A stretch of DNA of 42,010 nt, taken from a gamma proteobacterium symbiont of Ctena orbiculata. GTDB taxonomy: Bacteria; Pseudomonadota; Gammaproteobacteria; Chromatiales; Chromatiaceae. Shown here piece by piece: positions 1 to 7,873 of this stretch; the first letter of the stretch is position 1, and each line of letters starts with the position of its first letter. The notes under the pieces are model-generated. The model was not told the origin of the DNA and made no database searches. It saw only the letters and a program-made list of their open reading frames with translations. Made by a program: the position numbers and the translations under genes. The DNA lies in NCBI GenBank assembly GCA_003094555.1, contig NATW01000106.1, positions 1-42,010 of the forward strand. The letters run 5' to 3'.

Positions 1-318
1 GCATGGAAATCCAACCTTATGCAAGAGGTCGACCGTACCGTGCACCATATGCAGGATGAGGCCGCCAATTTTCCCGACCCCAACGATCGGGCGACCCAGG
101 AATCGGAATTCAGCCTGGAGCTGCGCACCCGTGACCGAGAGCGCAAATTGATCAAAAAGATCGATGAGGCCCTGGAGAAGCTCGACAACCATGATTATGG
201 TTTTTGTGAGTCCTGTGGTGTGGAGATCGGGATCAGGCGACTGGAGGCCCGTCCCACGGCAACCCAGTGTATCGATTGTAAGACCCTTGATGAGATTCGC
301 GAAAAACAGATGGGGTAA
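1..318 (+). CDS. dksA: RNA polymerase-binding transcription factor DksA (5' truncated)
   Basis: DksA binds the secondary channel of RNA polymerase and potentiates ppGpp control of rRNA and amino-acid promoters. The reading frame is open from base 1, so the N-terminal coiled-coil part lies outside the window; about 105 residues are present. The visible part has the family segment [19 protein letters not shown], a charged helix [15 protein letters not shown], and the C-terminal zinc finger CESCG...CIDCK with four cysteines. It ends in EIREKQMG, as typical DksA does. The internal ATG at 19 is not the real start, because upstream codons (AWKSNL) match the family. The gluQ gene follows after a terminator, the usual gammaproteobacterial arrangement. 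Identification is secure. Confidence 0.97.
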   Translation, partial: AWKSNLMQEVDRTVHHMQDEAANFPDPNDRATQESEFSLELRTRDRERKLIKKIDEALEKLDNHDYGFCESCGVEIGIRRLEARPTATQCIDCKTLDEIREKQMG

Positions 319-340
319 CCGCCTCCTCATTGTGTCTCAC

Positions 341-372
341 GAAAAACCGGCCACAGCCGGTTTTTCTGTTTT
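341..372 (+). terminator. Rho-independent terminator after dksA
   Basis: A perfect stem (GAAAAACCGGC pairing with GCCGGTTTTTC, loop of four bases) starts 22 bases after the dksA stop and runs into a T-rich tail. Both the hairpin and the T run are directly visible. Confidence 0.9.
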
Positions 373-419
373 TAATGACTGCTCCACCTGCGTGAAACCT
401 TTATCAAATAGTGGCAAAG

Positions 420-1355
420 ATGCCCGATCTAGCAGAAAATAGCGGCTATCGGGGTCGTTTTGCCCCCTCTCCCACTGGCGAACTCCATTTCGGCTCTCTG
501 GTCGCGGCACTGGGTAGCTACCTGGATGCCCGCAGTCAAAACGGGGAGTGGTATGTGCGTATGGAAGACCTGGATCGAACCCGGGAGGTAAAAGGTTCCG
601 CCAAATCGATTCTGTTATCGTTGGAGAGCTTGGGCTTCTGCTGGGACGGTGAGGTCGTCTATCAGAACCAGCGTACCGAAGCCTATGCGGAAGCGGTCGA
701 CTGGCTGATTCAGGCGCAACACGCCTATCCTTGCGGCTGTTCCCGCAAGATGATCGAAAAGCAAGCCAAGTATGGCGAGGAGGGTGCAATCTACCCCGGT
801 ATCTGCCGAAATGGTGTGCCAAAAGGGAGAACAGGAAGAAGCGTACGGGTCTTTACCACCGATGAGAAGATCGCTATCGAGGATAGTGTCCAGGGCAGCA
901 TCAGCCAGCAGATCAACCGGGAGATAGGCGATTTCGTGATTCGGCGTGCCGATGGCTTTCATGCCTATCAACTCGCTGTGGTGATCGATGACGCCTGGCA
1001 GGGTATTACAGCTGTCATCCGGGGCGCCGACCTGCTGAGCTCCACCCCTAGACAGCACTATCTGCAACAGCTGTTGCGGCTCCCCAGTCCCATTTACGCC
1101 CACCTCCCTGTGGCGGTGGATGAGCAGGGTCGAAAACTGAGTAAGCAGTTCAAGGATGCCCCGATAAATCCCAAACAGCCCATCGATGCCCTCTTACACG
1201 CCTACGCTTTTCTCAATCAACAGTTGCCGCCACAGCGCCCCGAGAGCCTTGAGGGGTTCTGGAAATGGGCAATGTCGCATTGGTCTTTGAGCCAAATTCC
1301 CGCACAACTTCAGATTCCGGCCACCTCGCGCAGGAATTTGAACAACTTACGATAA
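420..1355 (+). CDS. gluQ: Glutamyl-Q tRNA(Asp) synthetase
   Basis: GluQRS is a truncated glutamyl-tRNA synthetase paralogue that activates glutamate and attaches it to queuosine at position 34 of tRNA(Asp), without an anticodon-binding domain. The HIGH-type signature APSPTGELHFGSL lies at residues 15-27 and the KLSK signature at 239-242. A cysteine-rich insertion (YPCGCSR ... YPGICR) matches the zinc site of this family. The length of about 311 residues fits. I chose the ATG at 420; an in-frame GTG at 411 is also possible, and neither has a strong Shine-Dalgarno. The 3' end overlaps the convergent darP by 46 bases. It sits directly downstream of dksA, as in many gammaproteobacteria. Confidence 0.95.
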   Translation: MPDLAENSGYRGRFAPSPTGELHFGSLVAALGSYLDARSQNGEWYVRMEDLDRTREVKGSAKSILLSLESLGFCWDGEVVYQNQRTEAYAEAVDWLIQAQHAYPCGCSRKMIEKQAKYGEEGAIYPGICRNGVPKGRTGRSVRVFTTDEKIAIEDSVQGSISQQINREIGDFVIRRADGFHAYQLAVVIDDAWQGITAVIRGADLLSSTPRQHYLQQLLRLPSPIYAHLPVAVDEQGRKLSKQFKDAPINPKQPIDALLHAYAFLNQQLPPQRPESLEGFWKWAMSHWSLSQIPAQLQIPATSRRNLNNLR

Positions 1356-1819
1356 GCCACTGGAGGACGCTCCGTTTCGCGCTCCCGTCGTGCGGCCTGA
1401 AGCAACTGCCGCAGCCTTTGACGATCCGCAGCAGGATAACGTTGCATAAACTCCCCGAACGCCTCACTCTCCTCATCCAGCAACCTCTCCCGCCACCGCT
1501 CCAGGGCATGGAACCGGTTGACATCGGCCTGGTGCTGATTATCCAAATCACCTATCACCTGCCTGATCGAATCGAGATCCTCATTGCGCAACAGCTTTCC
1601 CAAGCGCCGGTAGTGCCGACGCAGGGCATTCAGTGACTTGATCCGTTTGCTCTCCTGCAGCGCCTCTTGCAGGACACTACTCAGTTGCATCCGCGTCAAT
1701 AGCGCGGGTGAGAGAGTCGTGAGACGCTCGCCGAGATCCTGCAGGGCAAGCATCTCGCGTTTAATCTCACTCTTACTGGGTCCCTCGAACCCCTCTTCCT
1801 GCTCGTCTAGTTTATCGAT
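1310..1819 (-). CDS. darP: Ribosome-associated protein DarP/YjgA, probable non-canonical start
   Basis: DarP (YjgA, DUF615) is a small helical protein that associates with late 50S assembly intermediates. The segment after the first ATG (1753) matches the family: LGERLTTLSPALL, then RRHYRRLGKLLR, and the C-terminal YRKLFKFLRE. However, the conserved basic motif SKSEIKRE, normally near the N-terminus, lies in frame upstream of that ATG. The frame stays open to a TGA near 1867 and contains no ATG, GTG, TTG or CTG in that stretch. An ATC at 1819-1817 lies eight bases after GGAG and would give MDKLDEQEEGFEG then the conserved motif, a typical acidic DarP start. I therefore extend to 1819. This overlaps the upstream recJ by 13 bases and suggests coupling. 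Family assignment is firm; the start is inference. Confidence 0.85.
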   Translation of the reverse strand: MDKLDEQEEGFEGPSKSEIKREMLALQDLGERLTTLSPALLTRMQLSSVLQEALQESKRIKSLNALRRHYRRLGKLLRNEDLDSIRQVIGDLDNQHQADVNRFHALERWRERLLDEESEAFGEFMQRYPAADRQRLRQLLQAARRERETERPPVAYRKLFKFLREVAGI

Positions 1820-3528
1820 TGGATAGTCTCCACAATCAATTGCGGCGATCGCTTGCCGCGAAACTCATTTACATCCAGCCGGTAGGTCATCTGTACCCGA
1901 AGTCCGGGATCGGCCAAGGGTGGCTGATTGAAGGCGATGGCATCGATTGTCCAGGCACAGTTGGCGGATGACAACTCCAATTTGAGATGATGCTCGCCCA
2001 CCACACGTTGCTGCTGGAGAGAAAAGCAGCCCTCGAACAGCGGCTCTGGGAATCCCTGTCCCCAGGGCCCACCGTTGCGCAGGATTTCCGCCATCTCCAG
2101 GCTCATCTCGTCCGGAGACAACTCCCCATCGGTGAACACCACCCCTTGCAGCATCTCCGGGCTCAACTGATCTGCTATCTGCTGCTCAAATAGCTGTTTG
2201 AATCGGGGATAGTCCGCCTCAGCAAGGGTCAGCCCGGCAGCCATCGCATGCCCACCAAAACGGGTGATCATAGCGGGATTGCGGGTGGCGATATCTGCCA
2301 GCAAGTCACGCATATGCAACCCGGTGATGGAGCGCGCTGAACCCTTGATTATCCCCGCATCCCCTCTCGCAAAAGCGATCACCGGGCGATGGTACTGGGC
2401 CTTGATACGGGATGCCAGGATACCCACCACTCCCTGGTGCCAAGCCTCATCATAGAGGCAGAGCCCTGCCGGCAGCCCACCATCGGCACTCAGCTGTAAC
2501 TGCTGAAGCAGATCATCCGCCTGGATTTTCATGCTTTGCTCAATCCCCCGCCGTTCCTGGTTGAGCCGATCAAGCTCAATTGCCATTTGCCGGGCCGCAC
2601 TCGACGAGTCGCTAAGCAGGCATTCGATGCCGAGTCCCATATCATCCAGGCGCCCTGCAGCATTCAGACGGGGGCCTAATGCGAAGCCGATATCCGAGGC
2701 TATGATATTGGACAAGGATCGTTTGGCGACTTCCGCCAGCGCGCGTATACCGGGACGACAAGCCCCGGCCCGGATGCGTCTCAAACCCTGGGCCACCAGC
2801 ACCCGGTTGTTGTAGTCGAGGGGCACCAGATCACAGATGGTACCGAGTGCAACCAGGTCGAGCCATTGTGCTGGATTGGGCTCTTTCAGTCCCTGCTGTT
2901 CAAACCAGCCGACACCCTTCAGCTTTCGGGCCAGGGCCGCCATCAGATAGAAGATCACTCCGACCCCCGCAAGATGCTTGCTGGGAAATTGATCATCGGG
3001 CTGATTCGGGTTGACGATGGCAGCCGCGGCAGGCAGTTGCTCAGGAGGCAGATGGTGGTCGGTGATGATTACGGGAATCCCCAGCTCATTCGCCCTCGCC
3101 ACACCCGACAGGCTGGAGATTCCGTTATCCACGGTGATAATCAGCCCCGGCTCTCTGCTGGCCGCCATATCAACCAGTTCCGGGGTCAGTCCATAACCGA
3201 AATCGAATCGGTTCGGCACCAGATAAGAGAACTGTTTTGCGCCAAAGGCGTCCAGGGCCAACATCGCCAGGGCAGTACTCGTCGCCCCATCCGCGTCATA
3301 ATCCCCAACGATCAGGATCGATTTCTCAAGTCTAAGGGCGTCATGCAGCAAATCTGCTGCGTGGGTGATCCCTTTCATCCGGCTCACTGGTGCCATGTGG
3401 GCAAGCTCGAGCTCGAGTTCCCTATCCCTTAACAACCCCCTGGCGCTGTAAATCCGCTTCATGAGCGGATGGGTGGACGCCGACAACAGACTTGGTTCTG
3501 CCGCAAGCGGACGCTGCAGGATCTTCAC
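1807..3528 (-). CDS. recJ: Single-stranded-DNA-specific exonuclease RecJ
   Basis: RecJ is a 5'-3' ssDNA exonuclease of the DHH superfamily, acting in RecF-pathway recombination and in mismatch and base-excision repair. Metal-binding motifs are present: GDYDADG (residues 75-81), D134 in ITVDNG, and the DHH triad at 157-159 (ITDHHLPPE). The DHHA1 part has GPRLNAAGRLDD and FGGHAMAAGLTL. The 573 residues match the usual length. The start is a GTG at 3528 preceded by GGGGA ten bases upstream. It is transcribed away from batD and runs into darP, with which it probably forms an operon. Confidence 0.97.
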   Translation of the reverse strand: MKILQRPLAAEPSLLSASTHPLMKRIYSARGLLRDRELELELAHMAPVSRMKGITHAADLLHDALRLEKSILIVGDYDADGATSTALAMLALDAFGAKQFSYLVPNRFDFGYGLTPELVDMAASREPGLIITVDNGISSLSGVARANELGIPVIITDHHLPPEQLPAAAAIVNPNQPDDQFPSKHLAGVGVIFYLMAALARKLKGVGWFEQQGLKEPNPAQWLDLVALGTICDLVPLDYNNRVLVAQGLRRIRAGACRPGIRALAEVAKRSLSNIIASDIGFALGPRLNAAGRLDDMGLGIECLLSDSSSAARQMAIELDRLNQERRGIEQSMKIQADDLLQQLQLSADGGLPAGLCLYDEAWHQGVVGILASRIKAQYHRPVIAFARGDAGIIKGSARSITGLHMRDLLADIATRNPAMITRFGGHAMAAGLTLAEADYPRFKQLFEQQIADQLSPEMLQGVVFTDGELSPDEMSLEMAEILRNGGPWGQGFPEPLFEGCFSLQQQRVVGEHHLKLELSSANCAWTIDAIAFNQPPLADPGLRVQMTYRLDVNEFRGKRSPQLIVETIQSIN

Positions 3529-3610
3529 AATATCAATTTCCCCTGGAAACTTATGCTTGTTGCCCCCATCTAATGGGATGGCTCATTATACAGCCCAAGT
3601 AGTCTAAAAA

Positions 3611-5410
3611 ATGAAGCATAGTCAGATGCTGTTGAAAAAGATGTTGCTGATAAAACCATCAATCAAGTCATCGTTGAATGGTCTGTTGATCATTCTTCTG
3701 CTGCTCTCGTCCCCCGTCGATGCCGAGGTGGCCGCCATACTCTCAAGCAATAGCACCGGTGTGGATCAGCCGGTTCGGCTGACCCTGCAGATGGAGGGTG
3801 ATCAAGAGATGACGCCGGACCTGGGCCAATTGGAGCAACTGTTCGAGATCATCGGTCGCTCAACTCAACAGAGTATCTCAATCATCAATGGCAAGATGTC
3901 AGCCAAACGCTCACTGACTCTGACCTTGTTGCCCAAGCAGACAGGTACCATCGAGATTCCACCCATCCGCATCGGTAACGAGTCGACCCAGGCACTTGTA
4001 CTGGAAGTTGCGGAGCAACCCCAACACCAAATAGAGGCGGAAAAAGAGCAGGTGCTTGTGGAACTGAGCCTGAACAAATCCCGGGCCTATATCGAGGAGG
4101 AGGTCATCCTCACACTCAAGCTCTATCAGGCCCCAGGCATACACGGTGAATCCCTGGATATGCCCCAGACCTCGATGCCCGACACCCAGTTGAAGCTGCT
4201 CAATGAGGAGCGTTATTCCAGCGAGCGGGATGGGATACAGTTCAATGTGATTGAGCGCAAATATGCAGTATTTGCCTACCAGAGCGGCCGGCTTGAGATC
4301 GGCGGGGTGAAATATCGCGGTCGCAGTGGTGGCAACAGACTCTTTTCGTTCCTAAACGACCCCTTTAGCGCACCACGGCAAGAGGCGCGCATCTTCACCG
4401 GTAAATCGAACCAGGTTGTGCTTGAGATTATGCCGATACCCGATTCCTATAGCGGTGATCGTTGGTTGCCGGCGAAAAACCTTCAGATTGTGGAGAGTGG
4501 ACTCACACAACAGCGCCCAATCCTCGCTGGTAAGCCCCTGGTCAGGCGTATCATGGTGTTAGCAGACGGCTTGTCTTCGGCCCAGCTACCGACCATTGAG
4601 CAGACCCTGCCGGAGGGTATCAAAAGCTACCAGGAGCGACCTGAGTTGAAAGAGACGCCGACCAGAACCGGTATCAGCAGCAGCCGCCAAAACAGCATGA
4701 CACTGATCGCAACCGAACCAGGTCAATACGATCTGCCTGCGGTTGAAATCCCATGGTGGAATACCGAAACCGGGCGCCAGGAGACAGCCCGTCTGGACGC
4801 GGTCCGCATAGATGTCATGCCTAATCCCGGCGCCACACCCGGAATGCAACAGCAGCAACCACAATTGCCCCAGTTATCCACCCAACAGGTGGGTCGGGAC
4901 GAAACCAATGCGACGCTCGCAGCCGACAATCAACCCGCTACGGCCCCTGTCAGCCAAGAGGTGCATTGGCTGGTTTGGCTGTTTGGCATCGCCTGGATCC
5001 TGACCCTGTTCGCCTGGTGGCACACACGGCGTAACAGACCTGCGCAGCAGCCACGACCCATCCCCGCTGCGGAACAGGAAAAGGTCGATCCCAGCAGGCA
5101 GGCTATCGCAGAGGCACTGGTGGAACTGGAGCAGGCCTATGCCGAGAAAGATGCCGTATCCGCAAGATCCGCCTGGCTGGCATGGGCACAGCTGCAGTGG
5201 CCGGAAACTCCGCCGCATAATTTGACCCGCTTGGCCAGCCGTTGTGATGAAGCGGTTTCCGAGGCGGTTCACAGCCTGGAACGCGCCCTCTACAGCCCCA
5301 TGGATGAAAGCGGATGGACGGAGTATGCGATACGCGAGTTGGTTGAACAGATGCAACAGGAAAGGCCTTCCCAAAAGCAATCTGATGGACTGGTTCCGTT
5401 GAATCCCTAG
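3611..5410 (+). CDS. batD: BatD family (oxygen tolerance) membrane-anchored protein
   Basis: BatD proteins are periplasm-facing proteins with repeated beta-sandwich domains and one C-terminal membrane anchor; in Bacteroides they belong to the aerotolerance (Bat) operon with von Willebrand-type proteins and a MoxR ATPase. The N-terminus has a basic stretch and a hydrophobic signal (LLIILLLLSSPVDAEV). The ectodomain contains the family-like GTIEIPPIRIG and QYDLPAVEIPWW strands. A transmembrane helix follows at about residues 453-473, then a cytosolic tail with helices. In-frame ATGs at 3611, 3626 and 3641 all precede the signal; none has a clear ribosome site, so the start is uncertain. batA, batB and moxR are not nearby, which is unusual. 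Family assignment is good; function in this organism is unknown. Confidence 0.85.
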   Translation: MKHSQMLLKKMLLIKPSIKSSLNGLLIILLLLSSPVDAEVAAILSSNSTGVDQPVRLTLQMEGDQEMTPDLGQLEQLFEIIGRSTQQSISIINGKMSAKRSLTLTLLPKQTGTIEIPPIRIGNESTQALVLEVAEQPQHQIEAEKEQVLVELSLNKSRAYIEEEVILTLKLYQAPGIHGESLDMPQTSMPDTQLKLLNEERYSSERDGIQFNVIERKYAVFAYQSGRLEIGGVKYRGRSGGNRLFSFLNDPFSAPRQEARIFTGKSNQVVLEIMPIPDSYSGDRWLPAKNLQIVESGLTQQRPILAGKPLVRRIMVLADGLSSAQLPTIEQTLPEGIKSYQERPELKETPTRTGISSSRQNSMTLIATEPGQYDLPAVEIPWWNTETGRQETARLDAVRIDVMPNPGATPGMQQQQPQLPQLSTQQVGRDETNATLAADNQPATAPVSQEVHWLVWLFGIAWILTLFAWWHTRRNRPAQQPRPIPAAEQEKVDPSRQAIAEALVELEQAYAEKDAVSARSAWLAWAQLQWPETPPHNLTRLASRCDEAVSEAVHSLERALYSPMDESGWTEYAIRELVEQMQQERPSQKQSDGLVPLNP

Positions 5411-5450
5411 GGTTTAATATCCATCGGGTACTTGAGTGAGAACGGAGTGC

Positions 5451-5786
5451 CTAATCCTCGTCCCAGCCACCATAATCGAAGGTGATCTCATCATGGGGCT
5501 GGATATCCTGCACGGCGTAGAGATCAAAGCCGTCGAACTCGGCATTGCCTTCATCCTGATGGTTGAGATAGCGCAACAGATTCCGGCCGCTACGCCCCTC
5601 CGGTTCCTTGCCATCCTCGAACACCCAAAGCACATAGGTACCGTCCCGCTTCACGACAGGGCCTTGATAGGTTCCAATAAAATCCCCTTTGTTGATAGCT
5701 ACTTTTGCAAATAGGCCGTTACCATGGATCGAAGACGGTGCGCGATAAACTATGTTACCTAGACGTATTTTTCTTTCTATTCTCAT
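5451..5786 (-). CDS. Small SET domain protein (putative protein-lysine methyltransferase)
   Basis: SET domains transfer a methyl group from S-adenosylmethionine to lysine side chains. This 111-residue protein is essentially a bare SET domain. The SAM-binding HGNGLFA lies at residues 21-27, the pseudoknot RYLNHQDEGNAEF at 72-84 with N75-H76, and the C-terminal DEITFDYG (99-106) provides the catalytic tyrosine Y105. The pre- and post-SET zinc modules of eukaryotic enzymes are absent. The start ATG lies inside the end of the upstream 87-residue ORF (32-base overlap), which suggests translational coupling. Substrate unknown. Domain identification is firm; activity is inferred from retained motifs. 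Confidence 0.88.
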   Translation of the reverse strand: MRIERKIRLGNIVYRAPSSIHGNGLFAKVAINKGDFIGTYQGPVVKRDGTYVLWVFEDGKEPEGRSGRNLLRYLNHQDEGNAEFDGFDLYAVQDIQPHDEITFDYGGWDED

Positions 5787-6018
5787 GCTTTATATCGTTT
5801 TTATTACTCGATTGGGGTTGTACGACAGGGCATCCATCACCATACACAGCCATGATGGATCGTAACTCCTTGAGCACCATCTGGCGGGCTATCTCATCCA
5901 GATCCTTCAACTCAGGCAGAACCACCCCCTGGCTTAACAATCGCATATCCTCGCGTACCGATTTACAGCCCTTTTCGCAAATGGCTTCGATGTACGGCTC
6001 TATCAATCTGCTTCCCAT
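5755..6018 (-). CDS. Small hypothetical protein upstream of the SET gene
   Basis: I do not recognise this 87-residue ORF. It has no signal peptide or membrane segment. The N-terminal half is helical and amphipathic, with a cysteine pair (AICEKGCKS, C14 and C18), followed by LKDLDEIARQMVLKEL, which looks helical. The tail is polar and basic. A GGGG stretch lies just before the ATG. Its 3' end overlaps the SET-domain start by 32 bases in a different frame, a coupling arrangement that favours a real gene. Coding status is moderately supported only. Confidence 0.5.
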   Translation of the reverse strand: MGSRLIEPYIEAICEKGCKSVREDMRLLSQGVVLPELKDLDEIARQMVLKELRSIMAVYGDGCPVVQPQSSNKNDIKHENRKKNTSR

Positions 6019-6175
6019 GAACCCCAGCTCACATAGACTTGCTTCAAATCTGAGTTAGTATATGCCCTGACAGGCTTTATATACCGTACCGGGAACCATA
6101 CTGCTATTCAAATTTCTAATAGGTTCCAATAGGATTCAATCCTGAACTTTTTGTTTTCTGACTGAAGGACATAAC

Positions 6176-6799
6176 ATGCCCTGGAACTATCGAATTTTAA
6201 TACTTCTGCCCCTATTGATATTTCATACAGCTCATGCCGAATGGGGGGAAGGCTGGGACCCCATAGACCCCCCCGTAGCCACAACCGCGCCTGATGGCAA
6301 GATAGAGGTGATCGAATTCTTCTGGTACGGATGCCCCCATTGCTATCAGATGGAGCCTGAGCTCGAGGCTTGGCTGGAGAACAAGCCGGAAAATGTATCC
6401 TTTGTCCGGGTACCTGCACCATTGAACAATAAATGGACAGTGCATGCCCAATTCTACTACGCTGCTGAAATCCTGGGACTCACTGAAAAGCTTCACGTAC
6501 CTCTATTCGAGGCAATGCATGTCAAGAAACGTAAACTCTACGACAAGGATTCGCTTATCGACTTCGCCGTGGAACAGGGGGTAGATAAACAGAAATTTGT
6601 CGATGCCTTAAACTCATTCGGGGTCTATGTGAAGGTGCAAAATGCGAGAAAACTGGGCCAGCGCTATCAATTGGACGGTGTCCCGGCAATGGGTATCAAC
6701 GGCAAATATAAGACCAGTGGCAGCCTTGCCGGCAGTTATAACAAAATGTTTGAGATTGTTTCCCGGTTGGTTGCGGAAGAGTCAAAAGTCACCCCTTAG
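6176..6799 (+). CDS. dsbA: Thiol:disulfide interchange protein DsbA
   Basis: DsbA introduces disulfide bonds into secreted proteins in the periplasm. A signal peptide ends at about residue 21 (FHTAHA). The active site is CPHC (C53 and C56, in FFWYGCPHCYQ), inside a thioredoxin fold with the inserted helical domain, and the cis-proline is P170 in DGVPAM. The 207 residues fit the family. The start has AAGGA six bases upstream. It converges on the GST gene with a four-base overlap. No dsbB was seen in the window, and DsbC-type features are absent. Confidence 0.94.
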   Translation: MPWNYRILILLPLLIFHTAHAEWGEGWDPIDPPVATTAPDGKIEVIEFFWYGCPHCYQMEPELEAWLENKPENVSFVRVPAPLNNKWTVHAQFYYAAEILGLTEKLHVPLFEAMHVKKRKLYDKDSLIDFAVEQGVDKQKFVDALNSFGVYVKVQNARKLGQRYQLDGVPAMGINGKYKTSGSLAGSYNKMFEIVSRLVAEESKVTP

Positions 6800-7455
6800 G
6801 GGGCATTGGCACTAACCAGCCAGGCGCCCTTTTTCTCCAGGTAGCGCCTGAATTGTTCGTTAAAGTCCTCGACTACCGAGCCATTCACACAAGGCAGAGA
6901 GGAGAGCTTCTCTGCCCATTCGGACACAGGCCCCGGATAGTCAATTCTCACCAATGGATTCATTCCAGCTAGCAGGTCGAGTCGCATGAAGAGTGGGGCA
7001 AAGGCCGCATCAACCAGGGAAAAGTGGGCTGGTCCGCCGAATAACCCCTGTTCCAGGGGGTGTAGCAAGTGCAGCAGACCGGCCTCCAGGTGCCTCTTTC
7101 TCTCATCCATCGTCTCCACGTCAGGCGCCATCGCCATCCCATGTTGCGCTACCAGCAGACTGGAACCGAACTCAATCCAGGCCTTATGTTGCGCCCGTTT
7201 CAGGTTATCTTGTGGCTGCAAGCTGGGTAAAAAGCTCTCGTCAAGAAATTCCAGAATGACGGCCGATTCAAACAACACCTCACCATCCACCAGCATCAGC
7301 GGCACCTTCCCCATAGGTGAAAGCTGGTGAAACCAGGCTGGTGGATGTTCCAGATCGATATACTCGATCTGATACTGAATCTGCTTCTTCTCGAGCAGTA
7401 TTACGGATCGCTGTACGTAGGGGCACAATAGAAAGCTGACCAGTTTGATTATCAC
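6796..7455 (-). CDS. Glutathione S-transferase family protein
   Basis: The protein has a GST N-terminal thioredoxin-like domain with LLCPYVQRS (C11, omega/beta-like active-site cysteine), MGKVPLMLVDG (the cis-Pro segment) and the glutathione gamma-glutamyl site ESAVILEFLDE. A helical C-terminal domain follows, including FSLVDAAFAPLFMRLDLL. Its 219 residues are normal for the family. The start is a GTG at 7455. The cysteine suggests a thiol-transferase or dehydroascorbate-reductase type of chemistry rather than classical conjugation; this is inference. SspA was considered, but its N-terminal sequence and lack of a CPxx motif do not match. Confidence 0.88.
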   Translation of the reverse strand: MIIKLVSFLLCPYVQRSVILLEKKQIQYQIEYIDLEHPPAWFHQLSPMGKVPLMLVDGEVLFESAVILEFLDESFLPSLQPQDNLKRAQHKAWIEFGSSLLVAQHGMAMAPDVETMDERKRHLEAGLLHLLHPLEQGLFGGPAHFSLVDAAFAPLFMRLDLLAGMNPLVRIDYPGPVSEWAEKLSSLPCVNGSVVEDFNEQFRRYLEKKGAWLVSANAP

Positions 7456-7873
7456 TTGGCTGTTAATCTCACTTTTTTATATATTACAATAAGTTAAATA
7501 AATCATTATCAGAACAGATCTAAAATCCCCAGTCGCTAACACCTAAAGTACTTAAGGTATTTTACAATCTGATACAAATTCTGTATTTTGTTGTCAAATC
7601 AGCCGTCTACGTAGTTCATGGATGTTCAAAAGATGCAGCATCACTGGATGTGAGGCACCACCCCGAGAAACATGCGCTCGTTACTATCCTTGGATAGAGG
7701 ATAGGGTTAAAGGACTTCCAACTGGATTGATCTGTGGCAATTGAGTTGACGCCCCAAGTGCTGATTATATCGATATGCAGATGGATAAACCTCTCTATTA
7801 GTAGATCAGATGAGAAAAGTGACTATCCTCTACCCTTATGAGCAATAGATAAAGCCACGGTAGTACTATCAAT
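7456..7873. other. AT-rich intergenic region between GST and the 610-residue protein
   Basis: This 418-base stretch separates divergently transcribed genes, so it should hold promoters for both. The first 60 bases are very AT-rich. I could not assign convincing -35/-10 pairs. A 40-codon cysteine-containing ORF lies at 7622-7744 and is listed separately. No tRNA-like or terminator structure was found. Confidence 0.6.
7622..7744 (+). CDS. Possible 40-residue cysteine-containing small protein
   Basis: An ATG-initiated ORF encodes a 40-residue basic peptide starting MFKRCSITGCEAPPRETCA and ending GLICGN, with cysteines at positions 5, 10, 18 and 38. The spacing resembles a small metal-binding knuckle, but no known family is recognised. 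There is no strong Shine-Dalgarno. It may be chance; the only support is composition and its place in an otherwise empty gap. Confidence 0.22.
   Translation: MFKRCSITGCEAPPRETCARYYPWIEDRVKGLPTGLICGN

Noticed and set aside
337-1103. Antisense ORFs across gluQ
   Set aside because: They are in the shadow of a clear tRNA-synthetase-like gene and encode no recognisable domain.
6796-7455. SspA (stringent starvation protein A)
   Set aside because: SspA lacks the CPYV active-site cysteine and its N-terminus differs; a generic GST is a better call.
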